Shown piece after piece: positions 39,065 to 47,804 of a stretch of 64,000 nt of DNA (positions are counted from its first letter, which is position 1; the number at the start of each line of letters is the position of its first letter). Position numbers and translations under genes: made by a program. This stretch comes from Thalassotalea algicola (lineage in GTDB: Bacteria > Pseudomonadota > Gammaproteobacteria > Enterobacterales > Alteromonadaceae): NCBI RefSeq assembly GCF_012932965.1, contig NZ_JABBXH010000008.1, forward strand, positions 1 through 64,000. Reading direction: 5' to 3'. The notes below the pieces were generated by a model. That model was given only the letters and a program-made list of their open reading frames with translations. It searched no databases and was not told the DNA's origin.

Positions 39065-39808
39065 ATGAACATTACATCTTCTCTATCGCTTTCTAGAGAA
39101 AGACCTGAAATAGAATTAATCAATTTCTTTCAAAAAAACAGATTTGTTAAAGTGCCGAATGCTTTAACCGATAAGTCTGCTCAGTTATTGAAAAGTCATA
39201 TTCATCAACAAAAAGAGTGGAATTTAGTTTTTAATCACAATGGTCAGCATCAAGACTTAAATGCTATTGCCGTAGAGAGCTGGACAAGTCAGCAAAAAGA
39301 CGATCTGAATAATATTGTCAATCAACAAGCGAGCGAAGGTTTCCAGTACCTTTATGAGAACATTCCATTATATGACATTTATCATGACAACCTACTACCA
39401 GGCCATTTTTTTAATCAAATTATTGAATTTTTAAATACCGATAAAACCATCAATTTTTTTCGCCAGTTGTTATCTTCACCCGAGATAAACTTTGCCGATG
39501 GGCAAATTACTCGATATGGTCAAGGGCATTTTTTAAATGTTCATGATGACAATGTGGACGACAAAAATCGTATTGCGGCATTTGTTATCAATTTAACTGA
39601 AGATTGGCGGGCAGATTGGGGAGGGGCATTACACTTGTTAGATAAACAAGGGCAAATTACTAACAGTTTTCTGCCGACATTTAATGAAATTAACATCTTT
39701 AAAATTCCAGTAGATCATTATGTTGGTTACGTCAGTCCTTTTGCTCAGAATAAAAGAGTCTCAATAACAGGCTGGCTGCGCAGCGGCGACAACCCAAAAC
39801 AAAAATAA
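39065..39808 (+). CDS. 2OG-Fe(II) oxygenase, prolyl-hydroxylase-like
   Basis: 247 residues. The double-stranded beta-helix core shows the iron motif HxD (VHDD), the WRADWGGALHLLD strand, a distal His (DHYVGYV) and the 2-oxoglutarate Arg in RVSITGW. It resembles the next gene over its whole core, so the two are tandem paralogues. Substrate unknown. No strong ribosome site at the ATG. Confidence 0.85.
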   Translation: MNITSSLSLSRERPEIELINFFQKNRFVKVPNALTDKSAQLLKSHIHQQKEWNLVFNHNGQHQDLNAIAVESWTSQQKDDLNNIVNQQASEGFQYLYENIPLYDIYHDNLLPGHFFNQIIEFLNTDKTINFFRQLLSSPEINFADGQITRYGQGHFLNVHDDNVDDKNRIAAFVINLTEDWRADWGGALHLLDKQGQITNSFLPTFNEINIFKIPVDHYVGYVSPFAQNKRVSITGWLRSGDNPKQK

Positions 39809-39817
39809 GGAGTCATT

Positions 39818-40510
39818 TTGATTCAAACATCTTTACACCAGGACTCGTTGAGTGCGTTAAAAGACGCTTTCGATGGACAAGGCATTGTACGAATTTTCAA
39901 TTTTCTAGAACCTGAAGCAGCTCACGAGTTGTCGACTCATATCGCAGAGAAAGTCGCATTTAAAAATGCTTTTTTTCTTAATAATCAAAATCGTGAAGCA
40001 AGTGACGAAGAAATTGCTAATCTGTCAGTTGAAGAAAGGCGAAACTTGTACCGTGGCATTTATCAATTAGCAGGGCAAGGTACTGGTTTTCTTTATGGTC
40101 GACATAAAGTAAGTCAAGATAGCGACGACGTTCTTACCGAATTTTTGTCTAAGTTAAATGAAACGTCTTGTATTGATTTGATAAGAGATATCACCGGAAA
40201 TAAAGTCGTAAGCCACGCTGATGCACAGGTGACGCGATACCGAGTAGGTGATTTTTTAACCCGTCATATAGATAATATCCCAGGTGAGACACGCAGATTT
40301 GCTTATGTTTTAGGCTTGAGTCCACAATGGCACCCAGATTGGGGCGGCTTGTTACAACTTTTTGAACAAAATGGTACACCCACAAGTTCATATATGCCGG
40401 TTTTTAATTCGTTGACAGTGTTTGATGTAAACAAAGTCCACTCCGTAACGTCTGTAGCACCGTTCTCACCGCAGAGTAGATACTCTATTACTGGCTGGTT
40501 TCGAGCGTAA
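39818..40510 (+). CDS. 2OG-Fe(II) oxygenase, paralogue of the preceding gene
   Basis: 230 residues. Iron ligands in RHID and KVHSV, the strand WHPDWGGLLQLF, and Arg in RYSITGW; these mirror VHDD, WRADWGGALHLL and RVSITGW of the upstream gene. TTG start at 39818 with AAGGAG a few bases upstream, nine bases after the previous stop, so one operon. Divergence between the copies suggests separate substrates or positions. Confidence 0.85.
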   Translation: MIQTSLHQDSLSALKDAFDGQGIVRIFNFLEPEAAHELSTHIAEKVAFKNAFFLNNQNREASDEEIANLSVEERRNLYRGIYQLAGQGTGFLYGRHKVSQDSDDVLTEFLSKLNETSCIDLIRDITGNKVVSHADAQVTRYRVGDFLTRHIDNIPGETRRFAYVLGLSPQWHPDWGGLLQLFEQNGTPTSSYMPVFNSLTVFDVNKVHSVTSVAPFSPQSRYSITGWFRA

Positions 40511-40931
40511 TTAACATTATATTAACGACATGTGTTGTACGAATTGTAAGCGATTGTGTATTTAGATTTGACTTACTACGAATGAATTAGTAAAACATGT
40601 GTCTGCAATTTTATAAGTTGAAAAGGATAGTATATTAGCCAAACACAAAATTACTCGAATTATTAATAAAATTTTGGTGAGTTTAATAAATTGTTTTAGC
40701 CTTGTTGCTAAAAGCCCTTAAAGCGAAACAGTTTAGTAAATTTACTAATTTATTGGTTCAGTTTTTTAGGTTCTAGGTTGACACGCTTGTTGTCGTCTGG
40801 GAATATTGGCTAGTTGTATTCTAGATTAATAAAATCCTTTTAAATGGCAGATTTTAAATTCATCACATCGTTTTGATAGATGAGTTTTGAATTTTTGTTA
40901 TCTAAGTTAAATAGCAATTGGTTGGGAAACT
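40511..40931 (+). promoter_or_regulatory. upstream region of the TonB-system operon
   Basis: 420 bp with no gene. TTGACA (40778-40783) is a perfect -35, but the -10 at 17 bp (GAATAT) is weak. No Fur box or riboswitch recognised. The ribosome site for the DUF3450 gene (TTGGGAAAC) is modest. Confidence 0.35.
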
Positions 40932-41711
40932 ATGTCCAAAATAAGTAAAAAAAGCCTTATCGCATCGACGGTAGCAGGTGTTTTAGCTTTAGCAGGTAGT
41001 AATATCGCTGCTGCTGACGCTCTAACAGATTTACAGAAAGCTGAAACACGCATTTTTAAAGCGTCAGCTAAATCACAAAGCAAGATCGATAGCATCTATG
41101 AGCAAACTCAAGATTTATTAGCTGAGTATCGTACTACAGTTGATGAAGCTGATGTTTTACGAGGCTATAACGATCATGTACAACGCATGGTTGATGACCA
41201 ACAAGCAAATATCGACTCTTTGCAACGTCAAATAGACGGCATCGACAAGATCAAGCAAGGTGTTGTGCCATTAATGTACAAAATGATTGATACGTTAGAG
41301 AAGTTCGTTGAACTTGACGTACCAATGAACGTTGAACGTCGTCAAGAACGTATCGCTTCTTTACGTGACGTTATGGCTGATTCAAACGTTACTACTTCAG
41401 AGCAATTCCGCTTAGTACTTGAAGCTTACGAAATCGAAGCTAACTACGGTACTATTTTCGATGCTTACCAAGGCGAATTAGATTTGGGTGATCGCGTTAT
41501 CACTGCTGATTTCGTTCACATGGGTCGTGTAGCGTTAGTCGCACAATCTCTTGATTATAAGCAAGCGTGGGTATGGAACAACGGTACACGTTCTTGGGAT
41601 GACTTAGGTGATGAGTACTTAAAGCCTATCACTGATACTATCCGTATGGCGCGTAAGCAACTTCCAATGGATCTGACTAAACTTCCAGTATTCGCAGCAG
41701 GAGCACAATAA
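40932..41711 (+). CDS. DUF3450 family periplasmic protein
   Basis: 259 residues with a signal peptide ending AAA-DA and a coiled-coil N-terminal half, then the conserved helical DUF3450 body (ERRQERIASLRDVMADSNVTTSEQFRLV). This family is almost always the first gene of TtpC/ExbB/ExbD/TonB operons in marine gammaproteobacteria. It is predicted to be a periplasmic accessory of the TonB2-type motor; its exact job is unknown. The stop overlaps the next start. Confidence 0.9.
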   Translation: MSKISKKSLIASTVAGVLALAGSNIAAADALTDLQKAETRIFKASAKSQSKIDSIYEQTQDLLAEYRTTVDEADVLRGYNDHVQRMVDDQQANIDSLQRQIDGIDKIKQGVVPLMYKMIDTLEKFVELDVPMNVERRQERIASLRDVMADSNVTTSEQFRLVLEAYEIEANYGTIFDAYQGELDLGDRVITADFVHMGRVALVAQSLDYKQAWVWNNGTRSWDDLGDEYLKPITDTIRMARKQLPMDLTKLPVFAAGAQ

Positions 41712-43060
41712 TGAAAAAAGTAATTAATTTCGTATTACTTGCTGCTTCTTTGTCAGCAGGTTTCGCAACATCGGCAAATGCTAACGAATTAGACAAGCTT
41801 TTAAGTCAAGTTAAAGCTGACCGTATTTCAGAAGCTAAGTTAGATAAAAAACGTGAAGCAGAATTCGTTGCTGCTCGCGCTGATAAGCAATCGTTATTAA
41901 ACAAAGCGAAGAAAGAGCTACAGTCACAACAAGCTCGTAACGCGCGTTTAACTAAAGAATACGCTGCTAACGAAATTACACTAGCACAGAAAGAAACTGA
42001 GCTAGATAATGCTAAAGGTACGCTTGGTGAAATGTTCGGTGTAAGCCGTTCAGCAGCTGCAGACGCATACGGTATGATTTCAACATCAATCGTAAGTGCT
42101 CAGTACCCAGGTCGTGGTGAAGCATTAAACCGCATTGCTAACTCTAAAGAAATTCCAGGTTTACCTGATTTAGAAGAGTTATGGTTTGCACTTCAAACTG
42201 AAATGACTGAATCTGGTAAGATTGCTCAGTTCCAAACTGAAGTAACTAACCTAGACGGTACTAAGACTTCTGAAACAGTTACACGTGTTGGTACATTCAA
42301 CCTAGTTTCAGCAAACGGTTACTTAACGTATAACGATGAGTTAGCTCAAGTTCAACCATTAGCTAAGCAACCTGCTGGTTATATTTCTGGTACAGCAAGT
42401 GACTTCTTCACTGTATCAAGTGGCTTTTCTCCGGTTTACCTTGATCCATCTCGTGGTGCTATCTTAGCGTTAGAAACACGTAAGCGTACGCTTATGGAAT
42501 TCTACCATCAAGGTGCTGAAGTAGGTTACGGTATTACTGTACTACTTATCATTGGTTTATTAATCGCTTTAGAGCGCATGTTAGTTCTTACAGCTGTTGG
42601 TTCAAAAATCAAAGCTCAAACTAAGAACATGGATAAGCCAAACAGCAACAACCCACTTGGCCGTTTATTAAAAGTTTACCAAGAAAACAAAGATGCTGAT
42701 GCTGAGACATTAGAACTTAAATTGGACGAGCAGATTCTACGTGAAACTCCTACAGTTGACCGTGGTATTAACATCATCAAGATGTTTGCTGCAATCGCTC
42801 CTTTAATGGGTCTATTAGGTACAGTTATCGGTATGATCATGACTTTCCAAACAATTACCTTATTTGGTACTGGTGACCCGAAAATCATGGCTGGTAACAT
42901 CTCACTAGCGCTAGTTACAACTGCATTAGGTCTAATTGCTGCATTGCCATTAATCTTAGTTCATAGTGTTGTTGCTGGTAAGGCTAAATCTGTACTTCAC
43001 AAGTTAGACGAGCAAGCTGCTGGTTTAATTGCTGCGATTGCAGAGAAGGAGTCTAAATAA
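41711..43060 (+). CDS. ttpC: TtpC-like large MotA/TolQ/ExbB proton channel protein
   Basis: 449 residues. Signal-peptide-like start, a periplasmic coiled-coil part of about 250 residues, then three membrane segments of the ExbB/TolQ type (about 272-292, 357-380 and 395-418; motif IAPLMGLLGTVIGM). It matches TtpC of Vibrio TonB2 systems, where it is needed for energy transfer to some receptors. Operon with DUF3450 upstream and a second, small ExbB downstream. Confidence 0.9.
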   Translation: MKKVINFVLLAASLSAGFATSANANELDKLLSQVKADRISEAKLDKKREAEFVAARADKQSLLNKAKKELQSQQARNARLTKEYAANEITLAQKETELDNAKGTLGEMFGVSRSAAADAYGMISTSIVSAQYPGRGEALNRIANSKEIPGLPDLEELWFALQTEMTESGKIAQFQTEVTNLDGTKTSETVTRVGTFNLVSANGYLTYNDELAQVQPLAKQPAGYISGTASDFFTVSSGFSPVYLDPSRGAILALETRKRTLMEFYHQGAEVGYGITVLLIIGLLIALERMLVLTAVGSKIKAQTKNMDKPNSNNPLGRLLKVYQENKDADAETLELKLDEQILRETPTVDRGINIIKMFAAIAPLMGLLGTVIGMIMTFQTITLFGTGDPKIMAGNISLALVTTALGLIAALPLILVHSVVAGKAKSVLHKLDEQAAGLIAAIAEKESK

Positions 43061-43584
43061 TGTTATTCCTGATAGAGCTTGTTGAATCTGTCAGGAGTTT
43101 TATTGCAACTGGCGGTAACGTTTTATACTTTGTCGCGGTTGCTCTCTTACTGATGTGGATCCTAATGATCGAAAGATATTGGTTCCTAGCGTCTAATTAC
43201 CCAAAAATGCGAGATGACATCATCAAGCGTTGGGATGCTAGAGCCGATACTACATCATGGTATGCACATCGTATCAGAGATACATGGATCTCCGAAGCGA
43301 CAGAATTACTTGAGCGTAACATGCTCACGATTAAAACCTTAGTGGCTATGTGTCCACTAATTGGATTACTAGGTACAGTGACAGGTATGATTTCGGTATT
43401 CGAAACTATGGCTCAACAAGGTACAGGTAATCCGCGTCTAATGGCTTCTGGTATTTCAATGGCAACAATTCCGACAATGGCGGGTATGGTTGCAGCATTA
43501 TCAGGTGTATTCTTTAGTACACGATTAGACGCTAAAGTTAAACTAGCAAAGGCTAAACTGGTTGACAGTTTACCTCATCACTAG
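43060..43584 (+). CDS. exbB: ExbB-type biopolymer transport protein
   Basis: 174 residues, the short ExbB form of TonB2 clusters. One N-terminal membrane segment (about 20-37) and two further ones around LVAMCPLIGLLGTVTGMISVF and ATIPTMAGMVAALSGVFF. It forms the pentameric proton-channel ring around ExbD. The start shares one base with the previous stop. Confidence 0.93.
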   Translation: MLFLIELVESVRSFIATGGNVLYFVAVALLLMWILMIERYWFLASNYPKMRDDIIKRWDARADTTSWYAHRIRDTWISEATELLERNMLTIKTLVAMCPLIGLLGTVTGMISVFETMAQQGTGNPRLMASGISMATIPTMAGMVAALSGVFFSTRLDAKVKLAKAKLVDSLPHH

Positions 43585-43596
43585 AGAGATATTCGA

Positions 43597-43998
43597 ATGG
43601 CACGTAAACGTATTCGTGAAGAAGAAGAAGCAGCAATAGATATGACGCCGATGCTTGACATCGTATTCATCATGCTGATCTTCTTTATCGTAACGACTTC
43701 TTTTGTTAAAGAAGCAGGTATTGAAGTTAATAAACCAAAAGCGGCTAATCAAACCAAACAAAAGTCAGCTAACATCTTTATTGCTGTTAAAGACACTGGC
43801 GAAATTTGGTTAGACAAGCGTCGTGTTGATGTTGAACGCATTGCTGCGAACATTGAAAAGTTATTAGCAGAGCAACCTACTGACGTGGTAATCATCCAAG
43901 CTGACAAAGAAGCCAAACATGGTGTCGTTGTTAAAGTTATGGATGCTATCAAAGAAGCAGGCATCGATCGTATCTCTATCGCAGCTGCTAAGGGGTAA
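43597..43998 (+). CDS. exbD: ExbD-type biopolymer transport protein
   Basis: 133 residues. A cytoplasmic N-terminus, one membrane helix (about 20-41) carrying the proton-path Asp21 in MTPMLDIVFIML, then a periplasmic domain. It works with ExbB to harvest proton-motive force for TonB. Confidence 0.95.
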   Translation: MARKRIREEEEAAIDMTPMLDIVFIMLIFFIVTTSFVKEAGIEVNKPKAANQTKQKSANIFIAVKDTGEIWLDKRRVDVERIAANIEKLLAEQPTDVVIIQADKEAKHGVVVKVMDAIKEAGIDRISIAAAKG

Positions 43999-44001
43999 TT
44001 T

Positions 44002-44619
44002 ATGGGTCGCTTTTTAGTATCAATACTACTAGGCGCTGCAGTTACCTTTGGGCTATTTTCATTCATGGCATTCCTGATTTCGAGCGGTGATCGATCTCAA
44101 GAAGAGCAAATGGAAAATATCGTGGTGGAAGTGAATACTACCCCACCAAAGTCTGCAGCAGAAACGCGTCGTCGTGTTCCGCCACCGCCGCCACCGCCGC
44201 CTAAGACACCACCTAAGCCTCAGGCTCCAGAGCCAGAAGCAAATAATAACCAAGGTGGTATCGAATTTAATATGCCGGGCGTGCAATTAGCTGGTGCTTC
44301 TACTGGCTTATCAGCACCAGGTGCTGGTTTCGGTAGAGACGGTGAAGCAACACCAATCGTGCGAATTGAACCAAAATATCCAATTCAAGCAGCACGTGAT
44401 GGTAAAGAAGGTTGGGTTCGACTTTCATTTACTATCAATGAAATTGGTGGTGTTGAAGACGTAAAAGTTATTGAAGCACAACCTAAGCGTATCTTCGATA
44501 AAGAAGCAAAACGCGCGCTTCGTAAGTGGAAGTACAAACCAAAAGTTGTTGACGGTAAGCCGCAAAAACAACCTGGTTTAACAGTACAGCTTGACTTTAA
44601 AATGGATGGAGGTAACTAA
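44002..44619 (+). CDS. tonB: energy transducer TonB
   Basis: 205 residues. An N-terminal membrane helix, a proline-rich periplasmic spacer (VPPPPPPPPKTPPKP), and a C-terminal TonB domain (about 115-205, with RIEPKYPIQAARDGKEGWV). It spans the periplasm and pulls on TonB boxes of outer-membrane receptors. Three bases after exbD, overlapping the TPR gene. Confidence 0.95.
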   Translation: MGRFLVSILLGAAVTFGLFSFMAFLISSGDRSQEEQMENIVVEVNTTPPKSAAETRRRVPPPPPPPPKTPPKPQAPEPEANNNQGGIEFNMPGVQLAGASTGLSAPGAGFGRDGEATPIVRIEPKYPIQAARDGKEGWVRLSFTINEIGGVEDVKVIEAQPKRIFDKEAKRALRKWKYKPKVVDGKPQKQPGLTVQLDFKMDGGN

Positions 44620-45881
44620 TGTTAAAAAAACTTGCAACAGCTATAGTTATTGCTTCGGCAGTAACAACAGTGCAGTTACCTTTATCGTTTGAAGCTCAAG
44701 CAGCAGAAGCGAAGCAAGAAAAAAAGAAAAAACGCCCAACTCAATTAGTTGGCCCATCAGTGGGTAAAAAAGTACAGAAAGCTTTCGAGTTATACAGTAC
44801 TGATGATATTGATGGTGCGTTAGTTTTGTTGTTAGATATTGAAGCGAAGAAAGAGTACGACAAAGCTTATGTTGCTCGTTTCATCGCGGTTATGTATGCA
44901 ACAAAAGGTAACCAAGAAGAGAAAGCGATTAGCTATCTAAAACAAGCAGTAGAACCTGATGTCCTTAATGAGGTAGATCATGGTGAAGCGATTAAATTAC
45001 TTGCAGATTTGCAAATGCAAACTAAAAAGTACAAAGAAGCGCTTAAAAACTACGAAGCTTGGATGGAGTTCACAGGTAAAGAAGATGCGCAAACTTACGT
45101 TAAGATTGCACAAGCTTATTACGAACTACGTCGCTTAGATAAAATGATTAAACCAGCTGATAAGGCTATTGCGTTATTTGGTGATAAACAAAACCAAAAC
45201 CCTTACATCTTAAAGCTTACTTCATACTATGAACGTAAGATGTATAGAGATGGTGTTAAGGTATTGGAAACAGTATTGCAATTATTCCCTGAGAATAAGC
45301 AATGGTGGACGCAGTTAGGTATGTTCTACTTATTAGTAGAAGATTACCCTAAAGCCTTAGCTACATTAGATATGGCATACAAGCAAGGATACTTAGTTAA
45401 AGAGTCTGAGCTTAAAACTTTAGCGAGTTTATACCAATCTAATGGCGTGCCTTTCAAAGCAGCTAAAATGCTTGAAAAACACATTAGCTCTGGTGAGATC
45501 AAACGAGATGATCAAACGCTTTCTTCGTTAGCAAATGCATTCCACGCAGCTCAAAATATTGGAGATGCGGCTAAATACTACGGTGAAGTGGCTAAGTTAA
45601 CAAACGAAGCACAGCACTGGCGTAAGCAAGGTATGTTACTTAAACAAGACGAACAGTTTAAGAATGCTATCGTATCGCTAAACAAAGCGTTAAAGATTGG
45701 TGTGAAGAATAAAGGCAGTATTTATATGAGCCTTGCTGAATCACACTTCTATTTAGGACAGTACAAACAAGCACATGCAGAAATTACACGTGCGATGAAA
45801 GATCCTAAGTCTCGCAAAGCGGCTAGAGGTTGGAAATCATTCATCGAAGATACTGCGCGTCGTAAGAACGTAGCTATCTAA
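44619..45881 (+). CDS. TPR protein of the TonB2-type operon
   Basis: 420 residues with a signal peptide (about 28 residues, ending AQA) and about nine TPR units, so a periplasmic scaffold. A TPR protein is the regular last member of TtpC-type TonB operons and is thought to aid the transducer complex. The stop is followed by a bidirectional terminator. Confidence 0.88.
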   Translation: MLKKLATAIVIASAVTTVQLPLSFEAQAAEAKQEKKKKRPTQLVGPSVGKKVQKAFELYSTDDIDGALVLLLDIEAKKEYDKAYVARFIAVMYATKGNQEEKAISYLKQAVEPDVLNEVDHGEAIKLLADLQMQTKKYKEALKNYEAWMEFTGKEDAQTYVKIAQAYYELRRLDKMIKPADKAIALFGDKQNQNPYILKLTSYYERKMYRDGVKVLETVLQLFPENKQWWTQLGMFYLLVEDYPKALATLDMAYKQGYLVKESELKTLASLYQSNGVPFKAAKMLEKHISSGEIKRDDQTLSSLANAFHAAQNIGDAAKYYGEVAKLTNEAQHWRKQGMLLKQDEQFKNAIVSLNKALKIGVKNKGSIYMSLAESHFYLGQYKQAHAEITRAMKDPKSRKAARGWKSFIEDTARRKNVAI

Positions 45882-45903
45882 GTTGAAGTTTTCGCTAACA
45901 TAT

Positions 45904-45932
45904 AAAAAACCAGTCTAATGACTGGTTTTTTT
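45904..45932. terminator. bidirectional terminator between the TonB operon and dusC
   Basis: AAAAAACCAGTC / GACTGGTTTTTT with loop TAAT; the A and T runs make it active on both strands for two convergent units. Confidence 0.92.
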
Positions 45933-45949
45933 ATGTCTCAACTACACTG

Positions 45950-46900
45950 TTATTGTTTTGCTATTTCGTCGATGACATCAGCGATTTCTTGAGTTGAATT
46001 TAACTTTTTGATTGTTGCGAATAATTGCTCTGCTTCTGGGTAACTAATTTTCAAGTAACGGTACCATTGCTTAAGTCGACTTGAGTAATAAAACGGTTTT
46101 AGTTGCCCTGTATCCATAGCCATCCAGCGCTTTATTAGTTGACATAATTGTAGCCAATTCATTTTATGCTCACCTAATTTAATCATATTAGCTAAATTTG
46201 GGGTGGCTAAAGCACCTCTACCTAACATCAGTAAATTGGTATTTGCTTCATTAATACATTTTTGCGCGTCTTCAACTGTCCAAATTTCACCGTTGGCGAC
46301 TACAGGAATATTCAATTTTTCTTTAATTTGAGCAATATATTCCCAATAAGCGGGAGGCTTGTAACCTTGTTTCTTTGTACGGGCATGCACGGTTAACATA
46401 TGTGGTGCTGCATCATTTATTGCACTAATGATTTCATCTAACAAAGCTGTGTCGTCGAACCCTAAGCGAATTTTAGCTGATAAGGGCTGCTCGGTGCCGT
46501 TTAGCGCAGTTTTTACTGTTGAAATAACCTGATACATCAATTCAGGTTCTTTAAGCAAACTAGCGCCTCCTTTTCTCTTATTTACAGTTTGTGCTGGACA
46601 GCCAAAATTTAGATCTATGCCCTGTGAACCTAGCTCGTGCGCAATTAGCGCATTTTCCGCCATCCAATTCGGCTCTTGTCCTAATAACTGAACTCGAATA
46701 GGTGTGTCATTAGCGGTTACAGCATTGTTCTTTAATTCCGGTGCTATTTTATAAAAGGTGTGCTTTGGTACTTTTCGGTCAACCACACGTACGAACTCTG
46801 TGATACACAAGTCATAATCATTGATTTGACATAAAAGCGCTCGCATAAAGTGATCGACCACTCCTTCCATTGGTGCGAGTATTATTTGTTGTGCGGTCAA
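45950..46900 (-). CDS. dusC: tRNA-dihydrouridine(16) synthase DusC
   Basis: 316 residues (315 in E. coli). FMN enzyme that reduces U16 of tRNA. N-terminal APMEGVVDHFMRALL, the catalytic Cys in NFGCPAQTVNKRKGGA and the FMN-phosphate loop GRGALATPN are all present. The residues DYDLCITEFVRVVD are typical of DusC rather than DusA or DusB. Confidence 0.95.
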   Translation of the reverse strand: MTAQQIILAPMEGVVDHFMRALLCQINDYDLCITEFVRVVDRKVPKHTFYKIAPELKNNAVTANDTPIRVQLLGQEPNWMAENALIAHELGSQGIDLNFGCPAQTVNKRKGGASLLKEPELMYQVISTVKTALNGTEQPLSAKIRLGFDDTALLDEIISAINDAAPHMLTVHARTKKQGYKPPAYWEYIAQIKEKLNIPVVANGEIWTVEDAQKCINEANTNLLMLGRGALATPNLANMIKLGEHKMNWLQLCQLIKRWMAMDTGQLKPFYYSSRLKQWYRYLKISYPEAEQLFATIKKLNSTQEIADVIDEIAKQ

Positions 46901-46990
46901 AATGAACTTAATTAATGAGGAAAGCTTACATTTTATCTAAAAATATAAAATTAAGAAAAGAATAAAATATTTTGAAATTAATTTGATAGC

Positions 46991-47019
46991 TTGATGGTCT
47001 AGATAAAAACACTTATAAC
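46991..47019 (+). promoter_or_regulatory. sigma70 promoter of the KCGEGKCG-repeat protein
   Basis: TTGATG (46991-46996), 17 bp, TATAAC (47014-47019). AAGGA at 47051-47055 is the ribosome site. Confidence 0.6.
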
Positions 47020-47059
47020 TATATAAGTTAGCTAAAATATTTATATAAAAAAGGAAAAC

Positions 47060-47509
47060 ATGATGAATCTAATTAAAAAATCTACGTTAGCTGCAGTATT
47101 AGGGCTATTTTCAATAGCACTTTTAGCGTCTATGCCGGCAAAGGCTGAAAATAACCCATTTGCAGTGGAAGGTGTTGTAGCATCTTCAATTGAAGCTGGT
47201 GGTGATAAGTGCGGTGAAGGCAAATGTGGCGAAGGAAAAAAAGCTAAAGGCAAATGCGGCGAAGGCAAGTGCGGCGAAGGCAAGAAAAAAGGCAAGTGCG
47301 GCGAAGGTAAATGCGGCGAAGGCAAAGCTAAAGCCAAGGGTAAATGTGGCGAAGGCAAATGTGGTGAAGGTAAGAAAAAAGGCAAGTGCGGCGAAGGTAA
47401 ATGCGGCGAAGGCAAAGCTAAAGCCAAAGGTAAGTGTGGTGAAGGCAAATGCGGCGAAGGCAAGAAAAAAGCAAAAGGTAAGTGCGGCGAAGGTAAATGT
47501 GGCGGCTAA
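47060..47509 (+). CDS. HvfA-like secreted EGKCG-repeat protein, putative RiPP metallophore precursor
   Basis: 149 residues. A signal peptide of about 30 residues ends in AKAE; a short leader-like stretch (NNPFAVEGVVASSIEAGGD) follows. The rest is seven blocks of KCGEGKCG joined by Lys/Ala linkers, with 14 Cys and seven EGKCG motifs, strongly basic. This matches HvfA-type precursors, whose EGKCG cysteines are converted by DUF692 (MNIO) enzymes to oxazolone/thioamide groups that bind copper. No DUF692, DUF2063 or DoxX gene is adjacent, so the maturation enzymes would have to be elsewhere. ATG at 47063 is better spaced from AAGGA than 47060. Confidence 0.8.
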   Translation: MMNLIKKSTLAAVLGLFSIALLASMPAKAENNPFAVEGVVASSIEAGGDKCGEGKCGEGKKAKGKCGEGKCGEGKKKGKCGEGKCGEGKAKAKGKCGEGKCGEGKKKGKCGEGKCGEGKAKAKGKCGEGKCGEGKKKAKGKCGEGKCGG

Positions 47510-47525
47510 CCCTTTCAATTGATTG

Positions 47526-47556
47526 AAAAAAAAGCCGGGTTTTCCCGGTTTTTTTA
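47526..47556 (+). terminator. terminator after the repeat protein
   Basis: CCGGG-TTTT-CCCGG flanked by an A run (47526-47533) and seven T. Confidence 0.9.
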
Positions 47557-47587
47557 TATCTTAAGTTTCCAATGGTTATAGATAAAC

Positions 47588-47603
47588 TTTGATCTAGATC
47601 AAA
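47588..47603. promoter_or_regulatory. perfect FNR/Anr-type box
   Basis: TTTGATCTAGATCAAA is a 16-bp perfect palindrome containing TTGAT-N4-ATCAA, the FNR consensus. A -10 TATAAT follows at 47633-47638, placing the box centre about 49 bp before the expected start, upstream of the 40-residue membrane protein. Confidence 0.7.
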
Positions 47604-47671
47604 ATAATCTGTTCAAAAAGGATCGCTTGCTCTATAATGCGCCGCAATTTTAACTGTGTAGGAAGTTTAAG

Positions 47672-47794
47672 ATGTCTCACAACGAAAATTTCAAAGATAG
47701 TGCGTCAAAACGTCATTTATTTATGGCAGCATTGGCATTAGTTTCAATGCCGTTACTACCTATGTTAATGGGTTGGTACACTTACTTAGCGTAA
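47672..47794 (+). CDS. 40-residue single-pass membrane protein
   Basis: A short gene with a good ribosome site (AGGAAG) and promoter. A charged N-terminus (MSHNENFKDSASKRH) precedes one hydrophobic helix (about 16-36) ending GWYTYLA, so N-in topology is likely. I do not recognise the family. The FNR-type box upstream suggests oxygen-dependent expression; a respiratory or stress role would be a guess. The receiver-domain gene starts 10 bp later, so they may be co-transcribed. Confidence 0.6.
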   Translation: MSHNENFKDSASKRHLFMAALALVSMPLLPMLMGWYTYLA

Positions 47795-47804
47795 GCAATA
47801 ATAT

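Noticed and set aside
47207-47507. Possible CRISPR or minisatellite reading of the KCGEGKCG repeat
   Set aside because: Repeat units are in-frame codons of one secreted protein with variable linkers, not spacers.
47041-47518. Long antisense and third-frame ORFs over the Cys-repeat gene
   Set aside because: They are shadows of a low-complexity repeat; only the forward frame has a signal peptide, promoter and ribosome site.
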